Source: Verrucomicrobiota bacterium | GTDB taxonomy: Bacteria; Verrucomicrobiota; Verrucomicrobiia; Opitutales; Opitutaceae | DNA: 21,315 nt | Direction of reading: 5' to 3' | NCBI GenBank assembly: GCA_023457715.1 | Contig: JAEWKR010000196.1 | Location: 1-21,315, forward strand | Shown here: positions 8,372-16,034 of the stretch, piece after piece | How the letters are laid out: every line of letters starts with the position of its first letter | Numbering within the stretch: the first letter of the stretch is position 1 | The notes under the pieces: model-generated | Seen by the model: the letters and a program-made list of their open reading frames with translations, nothing else | What the model was told of the DNA's origin: nothing | The model's database searches: none | Made by a program: the position numbers and the translations under genes

Positions 8372-8500
8372 AGGACCAAAGGGGCACCCTTTCACAGAAG
8401 GCTGGAGCGGCGACCAAAGTCATTCCGCGTCAACGCGGGACAACGTACTCAAACGGCAGACGTTTGGTCCCTTTCGTCCCTTAGGTCCTTTAGGTCCCTT
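8361..8500. repeat. Inverted AAGGGACC arrays with 17-bp perfect arms
   Basis: Bases 8361-8377 (AAGGGACCTAAAGGACC) are the exact reverse complement of 8484-8500. Both sit inside longer degenerate arrays of the same word (8351-8384 and 8464-8501). The 106-base core contains a CCGCG-TCAA-CGCGG hairpin near 8424. The left array overlaps the end of the TPR gene. CCG triplets follow, up to the accA start region. Confidence 0.85.
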
Positions 8501-8567
8501 CCGCACTCCGCCGCCGCCGCCGCCCGTTGACACCCCGCCGCCGCCGGCCCTACCCTCCGCCCTTCCC

Positions 8568-9548
8568 ATGGAATCCCCCGTTTACGTGTTGGAGTTCGAA
8601 AAGCCGCTGCGCGAGCTCGTGAAGCAGCTGGATGAGCTGCGGCAGCGTTCGATCGAGACGAACGTCGACCTGTCGGCGGAGATCGGAGCGATCGAGCGTA
8701 AGATCGAAACGACACAGCGGGACATTTATTCGAACCTCTCGCCCTGGCAGAAGGTGCAGATCGCGCGTCATCCCAAGCGCCCGTACGCATTGGATTACGT
8801 GAGCATGGTCTGTGAAAATTTCCAGGAGTTGCACGGCGACCGGCAGTACAACGACGATCGTGCGCTGATCGGGGGCACGGCCTTCTTTGAGGGGCAGGCC
8901 GTGATGATCGTGGCCCAGCAGAAAGGCCGCGACCCGAAGGAGCGGATGGCGCGGAATTTCGGCATGCCGCAGCCGGAAGGCTACCGGAAGGCCATCCGCC
9001 TGATGCGGCTGGCGGAGAAGTTCCAGATTCCGGTGATTACCTTCATCGACACCCCCGGCGCATATCCCGGCATTGAGTCGGAGGAACGACATGTGTCGGA
9101 AGCGATCGCCTACAACCTGCGGGAAATGGCGCTGCTCAAGACCCCGACGCTCTCGGTCGTCGTCGGCGAAGGCGGCTCCGGCGGTGCGCTGGGCATCGGC
9201 GTCACCGATCGCGTGCTCATTTTTGAGAACAGCTACTACTCCGTGATTTCTCCGGAAGGCTGCGCGGCCATCCTCTGGAAGGATTCCGCGGCCGCGCCGA
9301 AAGCCGCCGAAGCTCTGAAGCTCAGCGCGGATCATCTGGCTCAGCTGGGCGTGGTCGATGAGATCGTTCCCGAACCCCTGGGCGGCGCGCATAACGACCC
9401 CAAACAGGCCGGAAGCGCGCTGAAGTACATTCTGCAAAAGCACCTCAGCGACCTCCGCTCACTGTCACCGGACAAGCTGCTCGAATCGCGGTATGATCGA
9501 TACCGGCATCTGGGCGTGTACGAGGAAGCGGGGGCGGTGAAGTCGTGA
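8568..9548 (+). CDS. accA: Acetyl-CoA carboxylase carboxyltransferase subunit alpha
   Basis: This 326-residue protein, with AccD, forms the carboxyltransferase that moves CO2 from biotin-BCCP to acetyl-CoA, making malonyl-CoA for fatty acid synthesis. It is the complete AccA: the N-terminal helical part LEFEKPLRELVKQLDELRQ (8-26), the crotonase-like domain with the KGRDPKERMARNFGMPQPEGYRKA block (119-141), FIDTPGAYPGIESEERHVSEAIA (159-181), the oxyanion and CoA-contact region VGEGGSGGALGIG (199-211) and SPEGCAAILW (228-237). Length is normal for the family. The ATG at 8568 begins at the family N-terminus. The upstream sequence is CCG-rich with no clear Shine-Dalgarno. accD, accB and accC are not in the window. 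It converges with the YmdB-type gene across a repeat-filled gap. Confidence 0.98.
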   Translation: MESPVYVLEFEKPLRELVKQLDELRQRSIETNVDLSAEIGAIERKIETTQRDIYSNLSPWQKVQIARHPKRPYALDYVSMVCENFQELHGDRQYNDDRALIGGTAFFEGQAVMIVAQQKGRDPKERMARNFGMPQPEGYRKAIRLMRLAEKFQIPVITFIDTPGAYPGIESEERHVSEAIAYNLREMALLKTPTLSVVVGEGGSGGALGIGVTDRVLIFENSYYSVISPEGCAAILWKDSAAAPKAAEALKLSADHLAQLGVVDEIVPEPLGGAHNDPKQAGSALKYILQKHLSDLRSLSPDKLLESRYDRYRHLGVYEEAGAVKS

Positions 9549-9550
9549 AA

Positions 9551-9670
9551 AGCGGTAGGCTGTAGGCTGTTGGCTGTAAGCTGTAAGCTGTAAGCTGTAA
9601 GCTGTAGGCTCTAGGCTGTAGGGCATCAAAAGCTTAAAGCCTAAAGCCTATCGCCTAGAGCCTAAAGCCT
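9551..9670. repeat. Heptamer CTGTAAG array with inverted partner between convergent genes
   Basis: The left array of 7-base units (ctgtagg/ctgtaag) occupies 9555-9622. The right array of AAGCCTA units occupies 9631-9670. TAGGCTCTAGGC (9605-9616) pairs perfectly with 9653-9664. It lies between the 3' ends of accA (+) and the phosphoesterase gene (-), so as RNA it could act as a two-way stem-loop terminator, although no U tract is present. Confidence 0.8.
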
Positions 9671-9682
9671 GACGCTTTCCCA

Positions 9683-10465
9683 TCAGCGCTTCTCCGTCAG
9701 CAGCTGGATGTTCCTGGCCACTGCCATTGACGCATCGATTTCGATGATGGCTCCGGACAACCGCACGTCTTCAGTCGCCACGTCAAAGCGCCGCGGCATG
9801 CCGTCGATGAACCGCTGCACGATGGGCTCGATCGAACGGCCCAGCACGCTCTGATACGGACCGGTCATCCCGACATCGCAGATGAACGCCGTCCCTTTGG
9901 GCAGCACGCGCGCATCCGCCGTCGGCACATGCGTATGCGTCCCCAGCACCGCGGTGACCCGCCCATCGAGGTACCAGCCCAGGGCCTGCTTCTCCGACGT
10001 CGCCTCGGCGTGGATTTCCACGATGATCGCGTCGGCCTGCGCCTTGAGCTGGTCAATCATCCGGTCGGCGGCCTGAAACGGGCAATCGGCCTTCATGTTC
10101 ATGAAACTGCGGCCCAGGACGGTGAAAACCGCGACGCGAAAGCCGCGCGCCTCGACAATCACGTGATCCCAGCCCGGGCAGCCTGAGGGAAGATTGGCGG
10201 GACGACACACCCGATCGATCTGGGTGATCTCCGTCTCCCAGCCCCGCTGGTCCCAGACATGATCGCCGAGCGTGATCGCATCGACGCCGCTCTCGAGCAG
10301 TGACTTGGCGATCGAACCGGTGATGCCGGAACCCGCCGCCGCATTCTCGCCATTCGCAATGACGAAATCCAGGGCATGCTCATTGCGGATACGAACCAAT
10401 CGTTCCTGGATGATCTCCCGTCCCGGCCGACCGACGACATCTCCGACAAAGAGCAACTTGAGCAT
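9683..10465 (-). CDS. YmdB-type (TIGR00282 family) metallophosphoesterase
   Basis: This 260-residue protein belongs to the dinuclear-metal phosphoesterase family typified by Bacillus YmdB, reported to be a cyclic-nucleotide phosphodiesterase. Metal-ligand motifs are visible in order: GD9VVGRPGR, N38-G-E40-N41, G67-D68-H69-VWD, H152 in EIHAE, and GTH177-T-H179. Length matches the family. The frame stays open for 51 codons upstream, but those translate the GGTTTTG repeat (Pro-Lys-Thr-Gln-Asn units). The ATG at 10463-10465 starts exactly at MLKLLFVGD and is chosen. It is divergent from ilvB, with the G-rich array between them, and convergent with accA. A link to the adenylate cyclase gene 2 kb away is conceivable if the substrate is a cyclic nucleotide, but nothing in the sequence shows it. 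Confidence 0.93.
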   Translation of the reverse strand: MLKLLFVGDVVGRPGREIIQERLVRIRNEHALDFVIANGENAAAGSGITGSIAKSLLESGVDAITLGDHVWDQRGWETEITQIDRVCRPANLPSGCPGWDHVIVEARGFRVAVFTVLGRSFMNMKADCPFQAADRMIDQLKAQADAIIVEIHAEATSEKQALGWYLDGRVTAVLGTHTHVPTADARVLPKGTAFICDVGMTGPYQSVLGRSIEPIVQRFIDGMPRRFDVATEDVRLSGAIIEIDASMAVARNIQLLTEKR

Positions 10466-10508
10466 GGTACTACGCTGCGACGGGAGGTCGCGGGCGCCAC
10501 CACAAAAA

Positions 10509-10637
10509 GGGTTTTGGGTTTTGGGTTTTGTGTTTTGGGTTTTGGGTTTGGGGTTTTGGGTTTTGGGTTTTGGGTCTCGAACCAAGGCCGAGGTTCCTGG
10601 GAGGAACTCAAAACCCAAAACTCAGAACCCAAAACCT
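10509..10637. repeat. GGGTTTT heptamer array with nine G-tracts and inverted partner
   Basis: The left array (10509-10575) has nine tracts of three or four G spaced mostly by TTTT on the plus strand, a dense G-quadruplex pattern. The right array of CCAAAAC units (10606-10637) is its reverse complement; the shared 13-mer GTTTTGGGTTTTG pairs exactly. The core is about 30 bases. It occupies the shared upstream region of the divergent phosphoesterase and ilvB genes. Confidence 0.85.
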
Positions 10638-10640
10638 GTT

Positions 10641-10696
10641 CTTCGCGCTGACGGAATCCGTCCTTGCCTCGGCCTTGGCGCGAAGGCTTTGTTTTT
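10641..10696 (+). promoter_or_regulatory. Folded leader with terminator-like hairpin upstream of ilvB
   Basis: CTTCGCGC (10641-10648) pairs perfectly with GCGCGAAG (10678-10685), enclosing a smaller hairpin GACGG-AAT-CCGTC (10650-10662). The sequence GCTTTGTTTTTC with five T (10692-10696) follows. It ends 21 bases before the ilvB ATG. An attenuator is possible, since branched-chain operons are often attenuated, but no leader peptide rich in Ile, Leu or Val codons is seen, so the role is unproven. Confidence 0.4.
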
Positions 10697-10717
10697 CGCT
10701 CCTGCACCCATTTCCCG

Positions 10718-12496
10718 ATGAAGAAAGAAGCCACCGTTCCCACTCCCGTGCCGCAACCTGAAGTTGGTCGTGAAATGAAGGGCGCCGACTGCGTGGTCGA
10801 GTGCCTGATCCGCGAGGGCGTGGACGTCATCTTTGCCTACCCCGGTGGCGCCTCCCAGGAACTGCATCAGGCGCTGGCGCGGACCGAGAAGATCCGCGTG
10901 ATCCTCCCCCGCCACGAACAGGGCGGCTCCTTTGCGGCGGAAGGTTACGCCCGCGCCGCCGGCAAGGTCGGCGTGTGCATGGCCACCAGCGGCCCCGGCG
11001 CCACCAACCTGGTGTCCGCCATCGCCGACGCGTTCATGGACTCGATCCCCATGGTCGCGATCACCGGCCAGGTTTACTCGAAATACATCGGGAAAATGGC
11101 GTTCCAGGAGACCGACTTCTACGGCATGACGCTGCCGATCGTGAAGCACTCCTACCTGGTGATGGACGTGCGTGATCTCCCGCGCATTTTCAAGGAAGCG
11201 TTCCATCTTGCCCGCAGCGGCCGTCCCGGCCCCGTCGTCATCGACATTCCGAAGGACGTGCAACAGGCGAAATTCCAGCCCGTCTTCCCGACCACGGTCG
11301 AATTCCGCAGCACCTACGCCTCGGCGACGCAACATGCCTCCGAGGAACAGCTGAAGCAGGTGCTCCAACTCCTGGCCAAAGCGCGCAAGCCCGTCATCTA
11401 CGCCGGGGGCGGCATCATCTCGGCCGAAGCACACCGGGAACTGCGGACGTTTGCGGAACGCGCGAACATTCCGGTCGCGACGACGTTGATGGGGGTGGGC
11501 GCCTTTCCGGAAACGCATCCGCTTTCGATGCAATGGTTCGGAATGCACGGGTCGGCCTACGGCAACTGGGCCGTCGACGAGTCCGACCTGGTGCTGGCCC
11601 TGGGCGCGCGCTTCGACGACCGGATCACCGGCGACACCAGCAAGTTCGCGAGCAACGCCACGATCGTCCACATCGACATCGACGCTTCGGAGCACAACAA
11701 GAACAAGCGGGCGCAGCTCGCCGTCGTCAGTGACATCAAGTTCGCGCTGACCCGCCTGAACGAGCTGCTGACCGCCGGCAAATACACGCCGCCCGACATG
11801 ACGGCGTGGCACGACCAGGTGAAGACCTGGAAAAAGGACCATCCCTTCCGCTACGAAGCCAGCAAGCACATCGTGCCCCAGGAGGCGGTCGCCGCGTTGT
11901 ACGAACTCACCAAGGGTGACGCCATCATCACCACTGGCGTCGGCCAGCACCAGATGTGGGCCGCCCAGTTCTACCGCTTCGACGAGCCCCGCCGGTACAT
12001 CAGCTCGCTCGGCCTCGGTGCGATGGGCTTCGGCTACCCCGCCGCGCTCGGCGCGAAAGTGGCGTGCCCGGACAAGCAGGTCATCGACATCGATGGCGAC
12101 GGTTCCTTCGTGATGAACATCCAGGAGCTCGCCACGGCCAAGATCGAGAAGATCGCAGCCAAGGCGATGATCCTGAACAACCAGCACCTCGGAATGGTCG
12201 TGCAGTGGGAGGATCGCTTCTACGGCAGCGTCCGCGGCAACACCATTCTCGGCGACGAGACCAATGTCGGCAGCCCCGACAACCTCTCGGGTCTCTACCC
12301 CAACTTCGTGCAGATTGCGGAAGGATTCGGCGTGAAGGGCCGGCGCGTGCACCTGAAGAGTGAACTGAAGGCCGCGATCCAGGAGATGCTCGACCACGAC
12401 GGCCCGTACGTCCTCGACGTGATCGTCCCCTACACCGAGCACGTGCTCCCCATGATCCCCGCCGGACGCACGGTGAAGGACATGTTGCTGAAGTAG
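10718..12496 (+). CDS. ilvB: Acetolactate synthase large (catalytic) subunit
   Basis: This 592-residue ThDP- and FAD-dependent enzyme condenses two pyruvates to acetolactate (valine, leucine) or pyruvate with 2-oxobutyrate (isoleucine). Its three-domain layout is intact. The N-terminal ThDP domain has FAYPGGASQELHQAL and the catalytic glutamate E67 in LPRHEQGGSFAAEGYARA. The central FAD domain has ARKPVIYAGGGI and LALGARFDDRITG. The C-terminal ThDP domain has GDGSF at 460-464 and the later LNNQHLGMVVQWEDRFY. The ATG at 10718 is preferred over 10664, whose extra 18 codons fall in the folded leader. The Tyr codons I read are all TAC, a useful contrast with the right end of the window. The usual regulatory subunit gene ilvN is not downstream, because the next gene is convergent. 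It must lie elsewhere or be absent. Confidence 0.97.
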   Translation: MKKEATVPTPVPQPEVGREMKGADCVVECLIREGVDVIFAYPGGASQELHQALARTEKIRVILPRHEQGGSFAAEGYARAAGKVGVCMATSGPGATNLVSAIADAFMDSIPMVAITGQVYSKYIGKMAFQETDFYGMTLPIVKHSYLVMDVRDLPRIFKEAFHLARSGRPGPVVIDIPKDVQQAKFQPVFPTTVEFRSTYASATQHASEEQLKQVLQLLAKARKPVIYAGGGIISAEAHRELRTFAERANIPVATTLMGVGAFPETHPLSMQWFGMHGSAYGNWAVDESDLVLALGARFDDRITGDTSKFASNATIVHIDIDASEHNKNKRAQLAVVSDIKFALTRLNELLTAGKYTPPDMTAWHDQVKTWKKDHPFRYEASKHIVPQEAVAALYELTKGDAIITTGVGQHQMWAAQFYRFDEPRRYISSLGLGAMGFGYPAALGAKVACPDKQVIDIDGDGSFVMNIQELATAKIEKIAAKAMILNNQHLGMVVQWEDRFYGSVRGNTILGDETNVGSPDNLSGLYPNFVQIAEGFGVKGRRVHLKSELKAAIQEMLDHDGPYVLDVIVPYTEHVLPMIPAGRTVKDMLLK

Positions 12497-12590
12497 GGAA
12501 AAGGGAAAGGGAAAGTGAAAGTGGCCGGACTACGGTCGAGGGACGCCGCATCGCAGTCCGCCCCCCTTTCACTCTCACTTTCACATTCAC
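12495..12590. repeat. GGGAAAG/GTGAAA array with inverted CTTTCACT partner
   Basis: The left purine array 12495-12523 begins inside the ilvB stop codon, and the right pyrimidine array runs 12563-12590. The approximately 40-base core has its own CGGACT/AGTCCG pairing. The layout is the same as at 7848-8006. Confidence 0.75.
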
Positions 12591-12593
12591 TCC

Positions 12594-12671
12594 GAAGTTC
12601 GATGTTCGATGTTCGAAGTTCGATGTTCGATTTTCCCCGCTCGTCCTTCGTAGCTCTTCGTTCGTAGCTCA
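12594..12671. repeat. TTCGATG heptamer array
   Basis: Five or more units of the 7-base word TTCGATG/TTCGAAG (12594-12632) are followed by CTTCGTAG/CTCTTCGT variants (12648-12671). It ends next to the stop codon of the minus-strand cyclase gene and so would lie in its 3' UTR. The word contains TTCGAA, so the array is partly self-complementary and has no separate inverted partner. Confidence 0.75.
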
Positions 12672-12673
12672 GA

Positions 12674-14929
12674 TCACTTCTCCGTCATTACGTACCGACC
12701 GTCCCAGTCGGGCGGCGGCGGACTGGCCTGTGCGTGACGGACGATGTCGAGGTAAACGAGCGAGGGATTGCTGGAGATCCCGGTTTTTTTGTTGGGTTGA
12801 TTCGGCTCCAGAGGAAGACTGCGCTCGAGCAATTGCACGGCGCCGTCCCAATCGCGCGCGTAGTACCGGGCCAGCGCCTGCTCGAACAGCGCAATGCACT
12901 CGCGAGCCTGGTCGCTGACGTTTTCCTTCAACCCGACGATCTCGTGGACGGGCACGGGCTGCGACCGGCCCTGGACCACGATGCGACCGATGGGACGGAA
13001 CACCACGCGGTCGCTCCGCTGCTCACAGCTTACCCGGACCTTGTCGGTGCACATCGTGTACACGCCCCAGCTCTTCGCGCCGCTTTCCATGCGCGCGGCC
13101 AGGTTCACGTTGTCACCCATCATGGTGTAGTTGAAACGTGAACGACTGCCCATGTTGCCGATCATGCAGACGCCGGTGTTGAGCCCGATCCGGGTGCGGA
13201 GGTTGTGGACCAGCTCCGGCCATTTGTCGCCCTCGCCCTTCCACTTTGCCCGCAGCTCGCCCACCCGGAGCTGCACCAGTTGCGACGCCACGCACGCGCG
13301 GTAGGCGTGGTCCGGCGCCTCCAGCGGCGCCCCGAACATCGCGACCACCGCGTCACCGATGTACTTGTCCAGCGTGCCCATCTCCTGCTGGACGATATCG
13401 GTGCAGGCGGTGAGGTACTCGTTCAGCAGCTCGCCGAGCTTCGCGGAGGGGAGCACTTCCGAAAAGGACGAGAACTTCTGGATGTCGCTGAAATATGCGG
13501 TGATTTCCGCGTCGTGGCCGCCAAGTTCCGGGTCGCGACCGGAAGCGATCATCTGCTCCACGACCGTCGGCGCCAGGTAGGTCCCGAACATGCCCTTGAT
13601 GCGGCTCTTGGCCTTCTGTTCTTCAATCACCCGCCAGATCAGCCCGGCGAAGCTCGTGGTCAGCGCGGCGCCGACCGGCATCACGATCGGCAGCACCCAA
13701 TGCCCCCGCGCGAACAGAAGAAAGGCGGCCCCCACATAAACTGCCAGCAACCCCACCGCGGCAAACTTCGCAAAAATCGACTTCGCCCCGCCCACGATGA
13801 CCAGCGCTGCCGTGGCCAGCGAAAGCAGCACGATGAGCGCATAATCGGCGCCCGCCGGCAGGCGACGGAGGTATTTGCCGGACACCACCGTCATCAGCAG
13901 GTTGCCGTGCACGCCCACCTTCGGCACCGCGCGCGCATCGAGCGAGGTCGGCGCGACGTCCTGCAGCAACGGATCCACCGGACCGATGAGGACCACGGCA
14001 TCCTTGAAAGCAGCGAAATGTTCCTTCGCGGCTGCGACCATCTCAGGGTCATCGGACCGCAGCGCCTCGGCGAACTGGTAGAGCTCCGCAAACTCCGTGT
14101 GTGCGGTGTGCGACGAATGCCATTTCGTGAACCAGTTTACCTCCACGAACTGCCGATCCCGCAGCGGCACCCGCGAAACCAGTTCGCCACCCGGTCGCAC
14201 GAAGTGAATCTCGTCGCCTGCGATCTTCAGCGACCCCGGCGGGAGACCCCAGTACAGCCGGGCCAATTCCAGGCTGATGTGAAAGAAGGGCCGGGTCGCC
14301 GTGAGCGCGTACGCCGGCACCACCCGCGTGCCATGATCCATCGTGTCGATCATGCCGATGAACGGCGGATTCCAGTAGGACGGTTTGTCCGGGTCGGCGC
14401 TGATGAGAAACGCCGGGACTTCCGGCGGTTGGACGTCCTCCAGCTTCCGGGTGTCCGTTTTCACGACGGGCAGCTGCCGCTCCTGGCGCCGGCCGAGCGC
14501 GTCCGTGAACTGCCACCCACCGTAGGCGGCGGCGAGGGCAACGGGGGGGTCCTTGATCAGGAACTCGGCGAACTCGACATTCCCGGTCACCATCCGCCGC
14601 AGATCCGCCGCTTCCGCCATCCCGATGTCGGAGAACACAAAATCGAAACCGACCGCCTTGACCTTGCCCTCGTTGACGAGGGCCTCGGCGACCCGCGCGA
14701 AATACGTCCGGCTCCACGGAAAGCTGCCGATGGCGTCGATCGAGAGCGAATCGACATCCGCGTAGATGACCTTGAGCGGGGGAGCGACCTCACCGCGCGC
14801 CTGAAAGCGCCAGTCGAGCGTCCTGCTTTCGAGGAACGAGAGCGCGTCGTAGTAGCGCAGGACGCACCAAAACAGGGGTATGGGCAGCAGAAGCAGCCAA
14901 AGCAGCTTCGCCCAGGGTACGGCCTTCAT
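12674..14929 (-). CDS. CHASE2-domain class III adenylate cyclase
   Basis: This 751-residue inner-membrane sensor cyclase makes cAMP from ATP. Residues 8-25 form the first membrane segment. About 30-350 is a periplasmic CHASE2 sensor (LDWRFQARGEVAPPLKVIYADVDSLS and FDFVFSDIG are typical). Three closely spaced membrane segments follow at about 362-380, 386-407 and 411-432. The cyclase domain covers about 470-650. Catalytic residues are complete: metal-binding D482 (YFSD) and D526 (DKYIGD), adenine-selecting K522 and D606 (MMGD), and transition-state N609 and R613 (VNLAAR). The K/D pair argues for ATP rather than GTP. A short TPR-like tail follows at 675-710. It is the last gene of a three-gene minus-strand unit, 18 bases after the FecR gene. 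The ATG at 14927-14929 gives a good membrane anchor. What CHASE2 senses is unknown. Confidence 0.93.
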   Translation of the reverse strand: MKAVPWAKLLWLLLLPIPLFWCVLRYYDALSFLESRTLDWRFQARGEVAPPLKVIYADVDSLSIDAIGSFPWSRTYFARVAEALVNEGKVKAVGFDFVFSDIGMAEAADLRRMVTGNVEFAEFLIKDPPVALAAAYGGWQFTDALGRRQERQLPVVKTDTRKLEDVQPPEVPAFLISADPDKPSYWNPPFIGMIDTMDHGTRVVPAYALTATRPFFHISLELARLYWGLPPGSLKIAGDEIHFVRPGGELVSRVPLRDRQFVEVNWFTKWHSSHTAHTEFAELYQFAEALRSDDPEMVAAAKEHFAAFKDAVVLIGPVDPLLQDVAPTSLDARAVPKVGVHGNLLMTVVSGKYLRRLPAGADYALIVLLSLATAALVIVGGAKSIFAKFAAVGLLAVYVGAAFLLFARGHWVLPIVMPVGAALTTSFAGLIWRVIEEQKAKSRIKGMFGTYLAPTVVEQMIASGRDPELGGHDAEITAYFSDIQKFSSFSEVLPSAKLGELLNEYLTACTDIVQQEMGTLDKYIGDAVVAMFGAPLEAPDHAYRACVASQLVQLRVGELRAKWKGEGDKWPELVHNLRTRIGLNTGVCMIGNMGSRSRFNYTMMGDNVNLAARMESGAKSWGVYTMCTDKVRVSCEQRSDRVVFRPIGRIVVQGRSQPVPVHEIVGLKENVSDQARECIALFEQALARYYARDWDGAVQLLERSLPLEPNQPNKKTGISSNPSLVYLDIVRHAQASPPPPDWDGRYVMTEK

Positions 14930-14942
14930 GCAGGCACCGGTT

Positions 14943-14958
14943 CAGGCTCACGAGCCTG
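14943..14958 (-). other. Small hairpin at the fecR-cyclase junction
   Basis: CAGGCTC (14943-14949) and GAGCCTG (14952-14958) form a perfect 7-bp stem over the FecR stop codon, 14 bases before the cyclase start. No T run follows. It could modulate coupling or protect mRNA, but chance is possible at this GC content. Confidence 0.4.
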
Positions 14959-16024
14959 GCAGACCGGTGGTGGGCGTCGTGCGATCCTGCTTTGGGGTGG
15001 GCAACGGCGACGGCGACGGTGTGTTGTTGTTACCGTTGTTGCCGTTGTTGTCATTGTTGGCGTTGCCGTCGGAGTTGTTGTCTCCGCCGGCGTTGCCGTT
15101 GTTCGCGTTATCCTGGCCCTCGGCGTTGTCGTCGCCCTCGCCCTGGCCCCCGTCCTGATTCCCCTGATTGCCCTCGGTGGCCGGCGGGGGCGTGAAGGTC
15201 GTCGTCGCGGCCGCCGTCGCCACGACCTCGGCCTGGCGGGCGATAGCCGCCTGGGTCTCGAGGCTCATGGGCTGGCTCGACGTGATGACCGGCGGCGACG
15301 TCACCGTGACCTGCCCAGACGATGAAACCTCGACGGCGATGGTGACGACCACCTCCTGGCCGGTGACGACCGGGACGCCGCCCTCCGGGGCCGGGGTCTG
15401 CGGGGTCGGGCCGGGCGTGCCCGATCCATCCCCCTGTTGGAAATTCACGTTGCCTTCGAGGGTGCTGAGCGAGAACACCGCGAACGCCTGACCGGTCCCG
15501 GTCGGTCGGAACACCAGGCGGAACGTGGTGCCGCGGATACCGGCGGCGCCCACCGGGGTCTGCACATCGAAGGTCGAGCCCTGGTCGTGCTTCAGCTTGG
15601 CCACCTTGCCGAGCAGTTCGCCTTTGTTGAGCTTGAGTTTCGTGCGCGACGTGGACGGTTCCTGGGTGGCTGCCGCCAGCGCGAGGACCTGCTTGAAGGG
15701 AGACTGGAGAAACTGCTCGATCGTGAGCGAGGAGTCGGGCCCCAGCTGGGTGGTGGCACCGTTGGAGAACACCAGTACGACGCTCGCGTCCGGCGCAGTC
15801 GTGACGGTCGACGCGGGGCTCACCGGCGCGTCGTTGGCGAGTTCGGTCACCGTGCCGTTCAGTTCCATGGTGACCTTCCCCGTCACCATCTTCGCGACGA
15901 TCTGGCCGTTGGCCATGCCGGGTGCGGTCGCCGGAGCACTCCCGGCGGGAGGCGTGGGTTGGGCTTGAACGCAACCGAGGGAAAAGACGAAAAGGACCGC
16001 CCAGAGCGAGAGCCGGAGGTGCAT
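14948..16024 (-). CDS. Secreted FecR-domain protein with Asn/Gly-rich tail
   Basis: This 358-residue exported protein has a signal peptide at residues 1-21 (hydrophobic WAVLFVFSLGCV, likely cleavage after VQA21). A cysteine at 18 makes a lipoprotein alternative possible, but the -3 position does not fit a lipobox well. The FecR domain spans about 40-200, with GKVTMELNGTVTEL, DASVVLVFSNGATTQLGPDSSLTIEQF and the typical FDVQTPVGAAGIRGTTFRL block at 152-170. From about 283 the protein becomes a low-complexity Gly/Asn/Asp/Gln stretch and ends in a Pro/Thr-rich tail. FecR domains sit in the periplasm as signal-relay or polymer-binding modules, and stand-alone forms often neighbour CHASE2 cyclases. 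The ATG at 16022-16024 is 10 bases after the upstream gene's stop codon, so the two are surely cotranscribed. No Shine-Dalgarno is seen. Confidence 0.88.
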   Translation of the reverse strand: MHLRLSLWAVLFVFSLGCVQAQPTPPAGSAPATAPGMANGQIVAKMVTGKVTMELNGTVTELANDAPVSPASTVTTAPDASVVLVFSNGATTQLGPDSSLTIEQFLQSPFKQVLALAAATQEPSTSRTKLKLNKGELLGKVAKLKHDQGSTFDVQTPVGAAGIRGTTFRLVFRPTGTGQAFAVFSLSTLEGNVNFQQGDGSGTPGPTPQTPAPEGGVPVVTGQEVVVTIAVEVSSSGQVTVTSPPVITSSQPMSLETQAAIARQAEVVATAAATTTFTPPPATEGNQGNQDGGQGEGDDNAEGQDNANNGNAGGDNNSDGNANNDNNGNNGNNNTPSPSPLPTPKQDRTTPTTGLPGS

Positions 16025-16034
16025 GGAAATAGGG

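Noticed and set aside
10509..10575. Eukaryotic telomere contamination
   Set aside because: The same word occurs at 6201-6229 and the array has a reverse-complement partner within a bacterial gap, like the other arrays.
10528..10717. Leader peptide for ilvB attenuation
   Set aside because: The open frame there only translates the GGGTTTT array and lacks runs of Ile, Leu or Val codons.
13205..15325. Long plus-strand frame of 706 codons opposite the cyclase and FecR genes
   Set aside because: Arg/Val-rich shadow; the minus-strand genes have intact catalytic motifs and a tight operon layout.
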